Assembly: GCF_900496995.4 (NCBI RefSeq)
Contig: NC_044010.1
Location: 806,001-870,000 of the forward strand
Source of the DNA: Aquila chrysaetos chrysaetos
Taxonomy: Eukaryota; Chordata; Aves; Accipitriformes; Accipitridae
Length of the DNA: 64,000 nt
Direction of reading: 5' to 3'
The position numbers and the translations under genes are program-made. Below are positions 33,148-45,749 of the stretch, in pieces (position 1 is the first letter of the stretch; every line of letters begins with the position of its first letter). The notes below the pieces were generated by a model that worked only from the letters and a program-made list of their open reading frames with translations, did not search any database and was not told where the DNA came from.

Positions 33148-34169
33148 GTCAATGCCTAAAATAATACCTCCCATGCAAAACAGGGACTCAACCTGAGCCA
33201 ACAGCTTTAATCCTTTTATTATATGTACTTGTTGACTTACCTGTCAACAGTACCTGTTGACAAATTCACTTGTGATGCTACCTAGGTGCTCCTTCTCCCC
33301 AGTAAAATAATAAAAATTTAAATGCTCACATTTCAGGAAAGGGTGCCAAATAAGAGTACTAAAAATAAACTTGCAGAGTGCTGGCAGTCTTAGGAGATAA
33401 AGCCAGTTTAAATTTTAAGCCTATATTAATGTTTTGTTTTCTTAATTCTGCACAACCATGAGGAGTAAGAATGTTATTTTGAGTATGAAAGCTGTAATTC
33501 TGGAACCTCCACTCAATGAAAAACATATCCAAGAAAAAAATATTTTCTGATGAGCAGAGTGAAGTAAAAACAATTAGAGCTAAAGCAAGGTAATAAATAA
33601 TAAAAACATTCATGCATTTAACAATAGCTTAATTTACAGCATAGAAGATATTAATTTTTGCAGAAGCAACTGAAAATAAAGTTTGATTGACTAAATGAAG
33701 GTTAGATGTACTACAGAAGGTTACGTTAATCGTAAAACGATTCCTGAGGGCACACTAAAATGACTGTAAGTATGTAACAGATTTACTTAAAAATCTCAAA
33801 AGAATCATTCAGTCTCCCCAGAGGAGGGCCTCTGGATCTCTTGGAGACACAGGCTGGCAGAGCCCAGTGGAGGATCACAAAATGCAACACACTGCGCTCT
33901 TCCTTCTGCGAGTGGGATGGAAACCTACGGACGCGTGATGCAGAGGAAGGACACATCACACTCTCCATACTCACTATTTTAAGAAGTGCAGCACCTTCTA
34001 TATTTGCAGCGCCTGAGCACACCTTACCTGTGGAGCTGCTAAGGGTTAAGGGTCTATTGTAATACTCAAGACCCCTCTTTTTATACATACATGTTCCTTT
34101 ACTAAGGAGTGCAAAGCAAATTACTCAAAGACATCACAGGCTAGTTGCCCAGAGACTCAAAGGAAGATG

Positions 34170-34345
34170 TCGGCTGGAAGGGACACCTGCAGGTCTCTGC
34201 TCCAAAACCCTGCTCACAGCTGAGCTGACCCCAAATCTAGATGGGGCTGCTCAGGGCCTTGTCCAGGTAAGTCCTGACCATCTCGAAGAGTGAAGCTTCC
34301 CCAGCTGACCTGGGACACCCATTCCAGTGCAGAAACACCCATTAC
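34170..34345 (-). mobile_element. CR1 LINE 3' fragment
   Basis: The plus strand reads GGCTGGAAGGGACACCTGCA then GCTCAGGGCCTTGTCCAGGT, the reverse complement of a CR1 3' end. Short and diverged. Confidence 0.7.
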
Positions 34346-34789
34346 CAGTCCTAATTTCCTTGTTGCAACTCATGAATGTGACTCCATGGACCATAGCTCC
34401 TCATTATTAGTACACGGAAGTTATCCACCTGTCAACCCGTCATGGTTCCAGACTTCTGCTGCAAGTCTTGACTGGGGAAGATTGGTGGCAACTTTGCAGC
34501 TGCAGGACATATATAAGAATACAGGAAACCAGAAAGTGAATCCAGAGTCAGGGCGGCCACACCATCCATCCCTCCCTTCAAGTAACAGACCGGTGAACAG
34601 CAACCACAGTCACCCCTTTCTGCCAAGACCCGTATCATTCTGAAGCTGGCAGGGGGAGGCCTGGGCAAGGATACGACTCTGCTCAGAGCCCTCCGTCCCA
34701 GGCAAACTAGTCAGAGTATAGAGAAGAATCAGAGAGAAGCTCAGTAGCTAGGAGGATCAAACTCTGCAAACGGATTTGAATGAATGAAG

Positions 34790-35990
34790 TGCTGAAAGTA
34801 TCAGGCTAGGTGGAAGAAAGCCTGCTGGATCCTCACAAGGATCAATGTCCTACCTCCCAACAGCATTAAGTTAGGAGACACCGTCAGTATCGCACATGAT
34901 CACAATTTAAGAGAGTACTTAAGAGAATAAAATACTAAAGCAAAATGAGGATGGATATAGAAAAAGGGCAAAGGGAAGCCAATGTGGCTGATGAAAGTAA
35001 ATTAATGAGGGTAATAATTAGGATGAGAACTAACTGAGGAGTCCTGTAGAAGGACTTTCCAAGAGGAGTGACTGGGTGATTAAATGGCACATGAACTTCC
35101 ATCTAGGTAAACGTAAAGCAATGCACACAGAGGAAAAAACAGCTCCATCTCCACATATAAAATGATGGACCTCTGAGCTGACAGGTGCCACTCAAGAGCA
35201 ATACCCTTGGGATACGAGAGGCAGATCCATGAAAACATCACCTTGGTATTCGGCAGCCATCAAGAAAGTGAACCACATGCTAGAAATTCCTGAGAAAGGA
35301 ACTGAAAACAGAACAGAGAATGTCATTATGCCCTTGTACAAACCCAAGCCTTTCCCACATCTTGAAATGTGTGTGCAGTTCTGCTCCTTCCACAATAGGG
35401 TCATTGGCATGTTTTTAACAAGTTCAATAGTACAAAGTGCTGAGCAATACACTGAAGAGAAGTGACAAGCACATGTGCCATAGGAACTTCTGCTCATCAG
35501 TAGGGAGCGCTGAGGAGAGGCATTTACTAATCACAGGATGGCTGTGGGCACCATTGTTATTTCAAAGGCATCAGGCAAGGTATTACCAAGCAACGAGAAA
35601 AGGTATTAATGCCACTGAACATTGCACTTGTCAGACATCCTCTGGTAGGCCACGTAATGCTTTAGCTACCCAACATCAGGAAAGATCCAAGTGGATTGGA
35701 AGAGGTGCAGAAAGCAGTTTCCAGAATGCTGAGGGACACAAAGAGTCTCTCTGTTATGTACAAGACCTATAAAGACTTTACTTTTTTTAACCTCACAAAA
35801 TAAAAGCTGAGGTGATGTGATTACTGTCTGTAAAACACCAGAAACTAAACACAAAGGAGACAGAAGGGGTATTTAAGCTAACGGAGAAGGTTGGTATAAG
35901 AACAAATGTGTATAAAAAGGCCACCAACAATTTTAAGATGGAAATGAGAAGACTCCTGGCCATATGGTGAAGCTTTGAACAGCTCTCCCT
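34790..35990 (+). mobile_element. Older CR1 LINE relic
   Basis: Interior to 3' portion of an older CR1 subfamily: GTGATTAAATGGCACATGAA, TTCGGCAGCCATCAAGAAAG, CATGCTAGAAATTCCTGAGA and ATAATGCC-like text occur in family order. Heavily mutated with no open frame. The younger CR1 at 36.05 kb lies immediately next to it in the same orientation. Confidence 0.65.
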
Positions 35991-36049
35991 GGAGCCTAAC
36001 AAGGGCAAAAGAAAATGATTATTATTAAGACAGAATTCACTACATTTGC

Positions 36050-37948
36050 AAAAGAAAGTAGGTGGCATGGTGCCCAAAGGGACTGGGAGGCAGTCCTGAA
36101 GGGCAAAGGAGTCCAGGAAGGCTGGACATTCTTCAAGAAGGAAATCTTAAAGGCGCAGGAGAAGGCCGTCCCCATGTGCCAAAAGACAAGCCAGCAGGGA
36201 AGAAGACCAGCCTGGCTGAACAGAGTGCTTTGGCTGGAACTCCAGAAAAAAAGGAGAGTTTATGACCTTTGGAAGAAGGGGCAGGCCACTCAGGAGGACT
36301 ACAGGATGTCGTGAGGCTATGCAGGGAGAAAATTAGAAGGGCCAAAGCCCAGCTAGAACTTAATCTGGCTACTGCCATAAAAGACAATTTTAAAAGCTTC
36401 TGTAACTACATTAGCAACAAAAGGAGGGCTAAGGAGAATCTCCATCCTTTATTGGATGCGGAGGGAAACATAGTGACAAAGGATGAGGAAAAGGCTGAGG
36501 TACCTAATGCCTTCTTTGCCTCAGTCTTTTAATAGTAAGACCAGTTGTGCTCCGGGTACCCAGCCCCCTGAGCTGGAAGACAGGGATGGGGAGCAGAATA
36601 AAGCTCCTATAATCCAAGGGGAAATGGTTAGCGACCTGCTACACCACTGGGACACACACAAGTCCATGGGCCGGATGGCATCCACCCAAGAGTACTGAGG
36701 GAGCTGGCAGAAGTGCTCACCAAGCCACTTTCCATCATTTATCAGCAGTCCTGGCCAGCTGGGGAGGTCCCAGTTGACTGGAGGTTAGCAAATGTGACAC
36801 TCATCTACAAGATGGGCTGGAAGGAGGATCCAGGGAACTACAGGCCTGTCAGCCTGATCTTGGTGCCGGGGAAGGTTATGGAGCAGATCATCTTGAGTGC
36901 CATCACACAGCACGTACAGGACAACCAGGTGATCAGGCCCAGTCAGCATGGGTTCGTGAAAGGCAGGTCCTGCTTGACTCACCTGATCTTCTTCTGTGAC
37001 AAGATGACCCGCTTAGTGGACGAGGGGAAGACTGTGGATGTTGTCTACCTAGACTTTAGCAAAGCCTTTGACACCATTTCCCACAGTATTCTCCTGAAGA
37101 AACTGGCTGCTCATGGTTTGGACGGGTGTACTCTTCGCTGGATAAAAATCTGGCTGGATGGCCAAGCCCAGAGAGTTGTGGTGAAAGGAGTTAAATCCAG
37201 TTGGCAGCCAGTCACAAGTGGTCTTCCCCAGGGCTCAGTATTGCAGCCAGTTTTCTTTAATATCTTTATCAATGATCTGGATGAGGGGATCGAGTGCAGC
37301 CTCAGTAAGTTTGCAGACAACACAAAGTCTGGTGGGAGTTTTGACCTGCTTGAGGGTAGGAAGGCTCTGGAGGGATCTGGACAGGCTGGATTGATGGGCC
37401 GACGCCAATTGTATGAGGTTCAACAAGGCCAAGTGCCGGGTCCTGCACTTGGGTCACAACAACCCCATGCAGAGCTACAGGCTTGGGGAAGAGTGGCTGG
37501 AAAGCTGCCCAGCAGAAAAAGACCTGGGGGTGTTGGTGGACAGCGGGCTGAAGATGAGCCAGCAGTGTGCCCAGGTGGCCAAGAAGGCCAACAGCATCCT
37601 GGCTTGTATCAGAAATAGTGTGGCCAGCAGGAGCAGGGAGGCGATTGTCCCCCTGTACTCGGCACCAGTGAGGCCGCACCTCGAGTCCTGTGTTCAGTTT
37701 TGGGCCCCTCGCTACAGGAGAGACATTGAGGTGCTGGAGCGCGTCCAGAGAAGGGCAACGATGCTGGTGAAGGGTCTAGAGCACAAGTCTTATGAGGAGC
37801 ATAAGGGTATCACCATCCCTGGAGGTATTTAAAAGACGTGTAGATGTGGTGCACAGGGACATGGTTTACTGGTGGACTTGGCAGTGCTAGGTTAATGGGG
37901 GGACCTGATCATGTTAAAGGTCTTTTCCAACCTAAATGATTCTATGAC
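36050..37948 (+). mobile_element. CR1 LINE, 5'-truncated, longest RT frame in the window
   Basis: About 1.9 kb from the endonuclease-RT linker to the 3' end (ATGATTCTATGAC). A 301-residue open frame at 36713-37618 holds most of the RT domain: [21 protein letters not shown], motif [15 protein letters not shown], motif [10 protein letters not shown], and motif C FADNTK, in which the second catalytic Asp has become Asn. A frameshift near 37.4 kb moves the rest ([18 protein letters not shown] to [15 protein letters not shown]) into another frame, and the linker upstream is also broken. Not autonomous. It is the best-preserved CR1 here. Confidence 0.95.
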
Positions 37949-38359
37949 TTTGCAGCCAGTGACCCAAGGGACACCCTCTTGATTCTCTGTTTCTAGGGAT
38001 TCACGACGTATTGGCAAAGCCAATGCGAGAACCATGTGTGCAAAGGGCAAGCATCTGAGCAGGATGAAGATGGACAGAGAGATCCAGAAGGAAAGGATTG
38101 AACTGGGGGCAGAGAGATGGGCACAGGAACAATCATACAGCAGACCTGAGACACTGATAAGCTTTGAGTCACTCCCTTGCTTGGGATCCCACAGCTTTTC
38201 CTTGGTCTACAGAACTGGCCAAGTGGGATGATCCTGCCCTCACCTCTGGGGCTGAGGGAAGGGAAACCCAACGGTATGTCCAGGAAGATTTACAAGGGGA
38301 AGAGATGGCTGGAGGTCTCCACTCAAACCGCCTGTTCATAGTAAACCGCGAAGCTAGTT

Positions 38360-38465
38360 CGTGAGGTTGTCACGAACACCTCAGAGAACAGTGTCCCCAG
38401 CCTCCCTGGGAACCTGTGCCACTGCTGAACCACCCTTGGGAGGAAGGAGAGGTTTTGTCTTACAT
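38360..38465 (-). mobile_element. CR1 LINE 3' fragment
   Basis: CCCAGCCTCCCTGGGAACCT, then GTGCCACTGCTGAACCACCC and GGAGAGGTTTTGTCTTA match the reverse complement of a CR1 3' region. Confidence 0.6.
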
Positions 38466-38999
38466 ACTTCACCAACTTCACGGTGAAGTATGATTTTAGT
38501 TCTCACGATTTTATGAAATCAGAAAACATGATGCTTATGACTAAATCAAGGTCTTCCTGGTCACGATACAATGAAGGATTAAAAGCCACAAGTATTCAAA
38601 ATTCTCCCTGGTCCCAAGAGAATTCAAAGCAAGCAACTCATGCCAAAGTGCAACCACCTAGAGATACGTAACCTGCCTTACTGACCACAGACACAGGCCT
38701 CCACCTCTCAAGTGGGCACCTGAGCCCAGAGACCGAGCCCAAATTAGGCTCAGGCTGGACTGCCAGGAGAAAAGGCACGATGGCAAGTGAAACCACTGCC
38801 TGAGATATTTTCAGTGCCCTGGGAAATCTCTGTAAAGCAGCACGTGACAACCTGTGGGCTGAAGCCTGGTGCACAGCTATGGCACAAGCATGACCTGTCC
38901 CATCAAAGAGACCTCACGCATGGATCCACTGTCAAAAAGCAGGTTCCCCAAAGCTCGCCGTTGAGAGGCAACGGTGGCCTATCATGGAATATCACTGGT

Positions 39000-40110
39000 A
39001 GCTGGTGAAGGCACCAATTGAACAAAGTTTGCAGAAACATGAGTAAAGTTTGCAGGTGGTGCTGAGGCAGGTGGGATGGTAAATGATGAAACAGAAACTC
39101 TGGCAGAGACCAGCTGGGGTTACTGCTGCAACGGGGTTGCACAGAAAGACAAGCGTTTTAATTATGGAAAATTTTTACATCAAGAACAGAAGAATGTAGA
39201 ATGCTTTCAAGGATGAAGATCCAAGGATACACAGAAGCTCGAAAACAGCCTTGTAATTAACGGCTGATAGCAAACGGAACATGAGTTCCCAGCACGAGAC
39301 TTCCAAGGGGGCTATTCCTGAATGAATGAAACCCACTGGTGCATAAAGAGAGGAATACTCTTCAGGAGGAGGCAGAGAGAGATGATTTTTACCTGACTAC
39401 ATACAGGATTGGTGGGGCCATTCTGGGAGTAGTGTGTGCAGTTTTTACCTGCGTACTCCAAAAAGGACGCTGACAAGTTGAAAACTTCCCAAAAGAACAA
39501 GAAGGAAGTCTGGTAACTCCTCCCCTTACAGTAAAGGCCTTAAGAAGCTCAATATATTTAGCTTATCAGAGAAAAGGTTAAAAGGCAACTGTACTACAAC
39601 GGGAGAAGATTTCTGACAGCAGAGGGCTCTTTAACCTATAAGACAAAGACCCCAGATCCAATGTATCTAGCTGAAGCTAGACAAATTCCACACAGAAATA
39701 GTGCAAAATCTGAAAAGTGGGAGAAATCAATCACTTGAAAAACATGGAGAGGGATCTAGCGTATCACTGGAAATCTCTAAGGGTTTTTTTTATTATTTTA
39801 TTCCAAAATAAATATTTTCTGCAAAGACCACCTGGTGACATCCCCTGCCATGTGCTGTGCAGGGGAGACGACCAGCCAGTTGACCAGAACAGGTTTTTCA
39901 ATACTAAAGTCATTAGCAGTCACAGAGAGGTTGGCCAAGAGGTGATGGGGTCTAGCTCTGGGTAAAGACGTACTTTGAAAGCAATGGTCGAGCAACGCAT
40001 GAGGAAAGCTTGATGGATAATCACGACTGGATAAATCACTCCTCATAGAGGGTGGACCCTCTTCATGTGCCTGGCAAACTCTGAATAATACTGAGGAAAA
40101 TCACTTCATC
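39000..40110 (+). mobile_element. Older CR1 LINE 3' relic
   Basis: GAAGCTCAATATATTTAGCT, then TATCAGAGAAAAGGTTAAAA and CTGAAGCTAGACAAATTCCA follow the order of the old sauropsid CR1 3' end, with loss of frame. A second relic of the same kind as the one at 34.8 kb; the left boundary is uncertain. Confidence 0.6.
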
Positions 40111-40139
40111 TATTGCCCTGCCTGAAAGAAAAACAGTAG

Positions 40140-40335
40140 TATATCCAAAATACTATGCTATAGATACACTTTATATCCAATACACTATGCTATATATATC
40201 AATATAAAATGTAATGTAAGATATAACATTATGTATTATATAAGATATATTATATTACCCAGACTATTATATATATCTATTGTGATATATATACACACAC
40301 ATAAATATATATATACACACTATATCCAATCCACT
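40140..40335. repeat. AT-rich satellite-like stretch
   Basis: Imperfect copies of TATATCCAATACACTATGCT and TA/CA dinucleotide runs. No unit stays constant enough to name. Confidence 0.8.
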
Positions 40336-41892
40336 GTCCAAAGAGAGGAAGGTTGCTCAAATGCAACCTTCACTTAAGTGATCTATAACACAGAGAGACC
40401 TTGTGAAAGAAACAGGGTATCACCAAGTGCCTTGTAAGGCTGGGAAGTACAAGACTCAAATTTTCCAGCTAAACTGATCTATGATGAACAATGTCACCAG
40501 GGCAAGAAACATGAAGGAAGATTGAAAGCAACCAGCTACGCTTCTTCAGCAAAGCCCAGACAGACCATCATTGGCTGAAATTGCTTGGAGAAGATATCGC
40601 AGTTACCCTTTGGTTTGTAGGTAAAAAATACTGCCACAACAATCAATCAAACGTTAATATTTTTACAGGAGGCAATAACAAATCAGTGTTTGCTGCCACA
40701 ACAAACACAGAAAACAGACTGCCGGAGATTTCTGCAGGAGCATTATCAGAACTGGAAGCAAGGCAATGCTTCTGAAGGGATCGCTTCCTCACAAAGTTGA
40801 CTTGTGTTAAACTTTCAACGTATGCCAAATCCTCTCCCCCAAGCGCTCGAAGCCCACATCAGCCAAGGAGACTAAGGTAGAGAGGTGAAGCTCAAACCAG
40901 CTGAGCTGGAAACATCCCCTTCTGTCTCACCATTCTCCATACACGTCTCACTGAGCACATGGGGCGTGGGCCCACGATTGCCCACCGTGCGACTGGAAGG
41001 ACAGAAAGGTTCTCCAGTGTTCGGCTCACCATGACGTTTGCGTCAAAGAGCAATGGGACCTGGGCAACCTAGCAACAGACACGTCTTGGGCACGGCTGCA
41101 GCTTCAGTAACGCAGGCAAGGCACTGAGATGGTGCGCCTCATGTCCGTGTTAAACCATCCGCTGTGACCAGACTCAGGCAGTGATCACAGGAATTAATTC
41201 TGCAGAGAGCACATACCCTAGGTGTAGCTCACTTGGTCAAGAGCATGACTTTTGCAGAGATGCCTCTACTTTCAAACACACTCAGAGCTTGTGTTCTCTT
41301 CTCATTTGGCCTTCAACAAATTTGTAAAGCATTACTATTCTATACTTCACTAGGAACAGTCCTCAAGAAGTACAGATGGAAGAGATGAAGTGATAATTCA
41401 GGAAATATACTTCCTACTGCCTTAGCATCTCCTAATGGAGGAAGAAAGAGACCAGAAAATCCACTGGAGGCAGGAAAGTAATTTATTTGTCCAAAAGAGA
41501 ATGGGAGAAAGAAAAAACAGGACTGGGGAAGATACAGGAGGAAAGCAGGTTATCAGAATAAAAGGCAGACGCCCAAAGAAGAAAAATACAAGATTGGGTA
41601 AACATTCAGGGAGATATTTAAGGAGGGGCACAGCTGAATAAACGCTCAGACCAACTCCAGAGACTGCATTTGCAAAGGTATTACACCCCAGATCTGGTAA
41701 ATAAATAATCCTTCCCTACCCAGCTCTGTATTCCACAGCGACTGCTCCCCTCGACTCCACCTCCACCCCCCAGAAAAATGCTGATGAACATGAGGGAGCT
41801 CCAGGAGGAATCAGGAAGGTACACAAGGAGTGACAGAGGCTGAACTTTGGGAAGAGGAAAACCCGCCTGATTCACTTCAGCTACAAATAAAA

Positions 41893-41985
41893 ATAGAATG
41901 GAGCGCTTCAGTTGGAAGGGACCTACAATGATCATCCAGTCCAACTGGACTAGACGCTCCCCCTCTTGAAGAAAAACACAGATCA
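41893..41985 (-). mobile_element. CR1 LINE 3' end fragment
   Basis: ATAGAATGGAGCGCTTCAGT, then TGGAAGGGACCTACAATGAT and CATCCAGTCCAACTGGACTA is a clear CR1 3' terminus in reverse orientation. Confidence 0.8.
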
Positions 41986-43399
41986 GGTTGCTTTTAGTAT
42001 AGCGATCCCACGATGCCACAGAATCACAGTTCCTTGCACGCCCATTATTACTCTGGAATACAAGTACACCCACAAGAAACCTTATTATAATTCCTTGTGC
42101 AGACAAACCTAAAGGTGAGAATGCCAGAACCTTTCAGAGGTATCCAAGGGGTACAAAATCTGGGGGAGGAGGTAAATGCATACGGAGAGAGGTAAAGGCA
42201 GGCCACTGCAGCAGGTTAAACCTGTTAATCTTCTTCATTAGGATTCACTGCACATTTAATTTTCACGTTTGGAGGGTTTTTGTCATTTGCAGCAAGAACC
42301 CTGGTGCCGTACGTTCACTCCTTGGCCATACCTGAAAAGCTCCATCATGGGTCACAATTGGAAGTCTTGTTTGGAAGACCAGATCATTCCCAAGAAGTTG
42401 GGGAAATACATGAACAACTGATTGTGCAGTCACCAATAACAAACATAATAAAAATAAAACAAAAGAACAAGTTGGCCAAGAAACAGGGGAAAAAAAGGGT
42501 GAAATTCATGCCAATGAACAATTTGACCATGCACATTTACAAGCGTCGCATCCATGGGTAAAGATCTTGGAGCTCCAGCCCCTCAGGGATGTACGTGCAG
42601 CGCAGCAGTGATGCACAACACCCTCGGGCTTAGAAGAAAGGAGGGTCCAGCTTTCAACTCGAGCAACTGTGGGATTTGGGTTACGAGACTGAGGTAACCA
42701 GGCACGGATTTGGCTGATGTGACACCGACAACGCACTGATTCTGGTGGGAAGTCAGGGCTGAGCTCTGAAGCTTTAGGCATACGCATACCTGCAGGGTGT
42801 GTAAGCGTGCTCCACTATTCAGGTGGACACAAAACGAATGGCATTTTCAACTCCTCTGCTCTCCTGCTACACACACCTTAGGATAATGGCCCACTACTTT
42901 CTCCTCACTTTTTCAATGCTGGAAAGCGTAGCGGTGCCCACGCAATCCACCCGATACAATCAGACATAATGAAAAGAGATTTGAGTGGCTAGCTCGGTAA
43001 GGACATGCTGCTCCTCAAGAACCACAGCCCTGCAAAACAGACCCTGCAGACAAAAGCCATAGAAATTCTTACAGTAGCCATCCTGGCAACTAAGTAACTC
43101 GCGGCGTAACTCGGGGCGGCCACAGCACAGAGCCCAATGCGAAGAAAGCCACTGCCCATCTCGAAAGCAACTTCAGGAACGTACAATAGCTACGAAGGCA
43201 GAACTCAACGGCGAGCGAAGGCAGCGTGTAAAGTAATGCCACGGTGACCAAATGGCTGCCACTTCCAACAGCACAGCGGCTACTCGGCAAAATACAACCG
43301 GCAATTCGCTGGGCAACAACAGCCGAGGCACCCACAGGCCGGCGGCGGTTCGGTGGCACAGGCAGAAGGACAGCGTGGGAAATCCAGATGCCACCTCTC

Positions 43400-44514
43400 C
43401 CCCCCCCCCCCAAAAAAAACCCCACCTAAATAGCAAATGGACAACCAGCCCCACGCACCGAGGGATCTCAGCAAACGCCATCCTGATGCTGCCCAACCCT
43501 ACGGGTCTCGTCTGCTCCCCAAGTACCAACCTGGTCTTTCGGAGGGAGAGGGCAGCGGGTCCCCGGGGTCGGGGGTGGCAGCGGGAAGGGGACAAATCCC
43601 ACCCGTGCCTGCCACAGAAACGGAGGGGGGAGCAAACGCACTTCTCGCTGCCCCCCACCCCCCGCGATTCCCCCGGGTCAGGTCCCGATGGAAGCATTAT
43701 TTCCAAATATTCCTGCCCCTCTCCCCGGCCGCACCTGGGAGAGCGGGGACAATACGAGCCTCTCCGGGAGGAGGGGGTCGCTCGGGGGGGGTGGCTCTGG
43801 GGGCCGGCAGCGCGGGAGCTGGCCCGGCAGGCAGCGTGTCGGCCGATCCCCCCCCCAGCCCCAGCCCCAACCCCAGCCCCCCCCAGCATTGTTGTCCGTT
43901 CCCCCCGCACGCCGCCGGGCTGCAAACTCACAACTCCCGCCTCGTCCCGGTCCCCCCCCCAAACCGCCAATCCCCCCCCCCCGCCCCCGCCGAACTTTCT
44001 GCTGCAGGGAAGGGGGGCTCCGCGGGCGGTGACGTCACGCCGGGCGCGCGGCGGGGGGTGTCCCCGCCCCGGGACCCCCGCGGCGGGTGCGGAGACACCC
44101 CCCCCCCGCCCCGCTCCCCCCCTTTTCCGGAGGGAAGGCGCTCCGCCGCCGTCCAAGGCAAACAAGCCCCGGGCGGGCAGAGCCCCCCCCCCCCCCCCAA
44201 TCCCTCCGGTGCCCCCCCCCGGTGATTTACGAGCGCTCCCAGCCGCCGCCGGGAGCGGGATGGGGCCGATGGGGGCTTCCCCCCCCCCCCCCGCCCCGCC
44301 GAGCCGAACCTCCGTGATCCGCGGCGTCCCGGTACCCCCCCGGCCCCTCGCCGCATCCACGCCGGGGCAGGCACCGCCGGGGGCCCTTCCTTCCCCGGCG
44401 CCGCGGGGGTTAACCGCCATCCCCCCCAACTTTACTGTGTCGTGTGTCCGTCCCCCCCCCCCCGCTCCCCGCAGCCGCCTCACCCCCCCCTCCCCTACAG
44501 ACGGACCGGAGGAG

Positions 44515-44545
<31 letters not shown>

Positions 44546-45700
44546 AAACCCACCCGCGGAAGAATGCAGCGAGTGGGCGAAAATGACAAGCGGGGCGGGA
44601 GCGGCTGTGAGCGGGCGAGGGACTCACCGGCGGCTCCGGAGGGGAGGTCGAATGAAGGGAGGAATGGAGGCGGCGAGGAGCGGGGGGAAGGGATTTAAAC
44701 GCTGCCCCCCCCCCCTTTTTTTTTTTTTTCCTCCTCTCTCCTTTCCTCCCTCCTCCTTTTCCGCGCTCCCTCGTTTCCTCTCGCGTCTCCGGAATAACCG
44801 GTCGGTGGCGGGGGCAGCGGCCCCGGCGGGAGGGAGGGAAGGAGGGGACGGAGGGAGGGGGGGGTGCGGCGGGGAGCGGGTCCCCCCCCGCCCCGCGGCT
44901 CTCCCGCCCCCGTACCCCGCGTTCAGGCGTCGCCGCCGCCGCCTCTGCCCCGCCGCCCTCCCATCGCTCCGACCGCTGCCCGCCTTAGCCACCTCCCATT
45001 TCCGAAGAGCCGAGAACAAGCCCCCCCCCCCCGCTCCTCCGCCCCATCGCCCCCCCCCCAGCCGCGCTTCGCCGCCGCCCCTCCCCGCGAAACACACACA
45101 CATCCCCCCCCAAACCCCGACCCACCCCGGCGCCGGCACAAAGACCGGGGAGACCCCGGAGGAGCCTTTTTTTTGGGGGGGGGGAGGAAAGAACCGCTGG
45201 GTGCGGGACCGGGGCCTGCGGAGAGGCCTCCCCCCGGGGGGGGGGGGGGGTTGGCGGGGGCGGGGGCCGCCTGCCTGGCGCTCATTAGCATGCAGCGCGG
45301 GAACGCGCCGCGCGCGTTCCCGCTCTCCCCCCCCCCCGCGCTCGCCTCCCATCCCCCGCCCGGTTACCGTGGCAACGGCACAAAGGGAGAACCGCCGGCC
45401 GGGGGGGGGGGGAACGGGACGGGGGGGCTGGCCGCCCCGCCCGCAGCGCGACGGGGCCGCCCCCGCGGTGGGGGCTTGGGGCGGGAGGAGGGGGAGTGTC
45501 CTGGTGTGTCCCCCCCCCCCAGCAAAGCGGTAGGGCTGCGGAGAACCGGCTGGGGGGGGGGCCTCGCCCCGGCGGCGGGCCTCGAGCGGCGCCACATCGC
45601 CCCCCCCCCCCCCGCCCCGGGCCCTCCCACTCGGAGCGAGGAGCTCCGGTTCACCCAGATGTTAAAAATGTGAAACATCCTCCCCCGTGTGCTTAGAAAA
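43400..45700. promoter_or_regulatory. Large CpG island, probable ATN1 promoter
   Basis: About 2.3 kb of extreme GC and CpG density with many C or G homopolymers. It holds a perfect CRE TGACGTCA (44030-44037), an octamer-like ATTAGCAT (near 45284), a perfect RFX X-box GTTACC-GT-GGCAAC (45363-45376) and a poly(A) run (44515-44543). Long open frames here reflect base composition, not coding. Assigned to ATN1 because it is the first large island upstream on that strand and carries a strong donor. Confidence 0.6.
44628..44700 (-). other. ATN1: Candidate noncoding exon 1 of ATN1
   Basis: A consensus donor, GAGCCGCCG then GTGAGTC, lies at the end of a CT-rich, leader-like stretch. TTTAAA at 44694-44699 could act as a weak TATA, which would shorten the exon. 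It would splice to the acceptor at 25241-25242 across about 19.4 kb. The upstream limit is not fixed. Confidence 0.45.
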
Positions 45701-45749
45701 GCGGCTGCACCCCCCCTGCCACCACCCCCCCCCCCCGGGTGGGGGAGTT

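Larger units (their letters stand above)
25241..44627 (-). other. ATN1: Inferred ATN1 intron 1
   Basis: Between the acceptor of the first coding exon (25241-25242) and the best 5' exon donor (44626-44627) I find no host coding exon. Contents are the CR1 copies, MIR-like fragments, simple repeats and small old fragments listed separately. The stretches 25.3-26.6, 26.8-30.1, 30.3-31.6, 33.2-34.1 and 42.0-43.2 kb hold nothing I can name. The intron assignment depends on the exon 1 candidate being right. Confidence 0.55.

Noticed and set aside
43173-44627. Very long open frames (over 440 codons) on both strands
   Set aside because: They overlap on opposite strands inside a CpG island, are Pro/Gly/Arg low-complexity and resemble no protein. 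Stop codons are rare here because of base composition.
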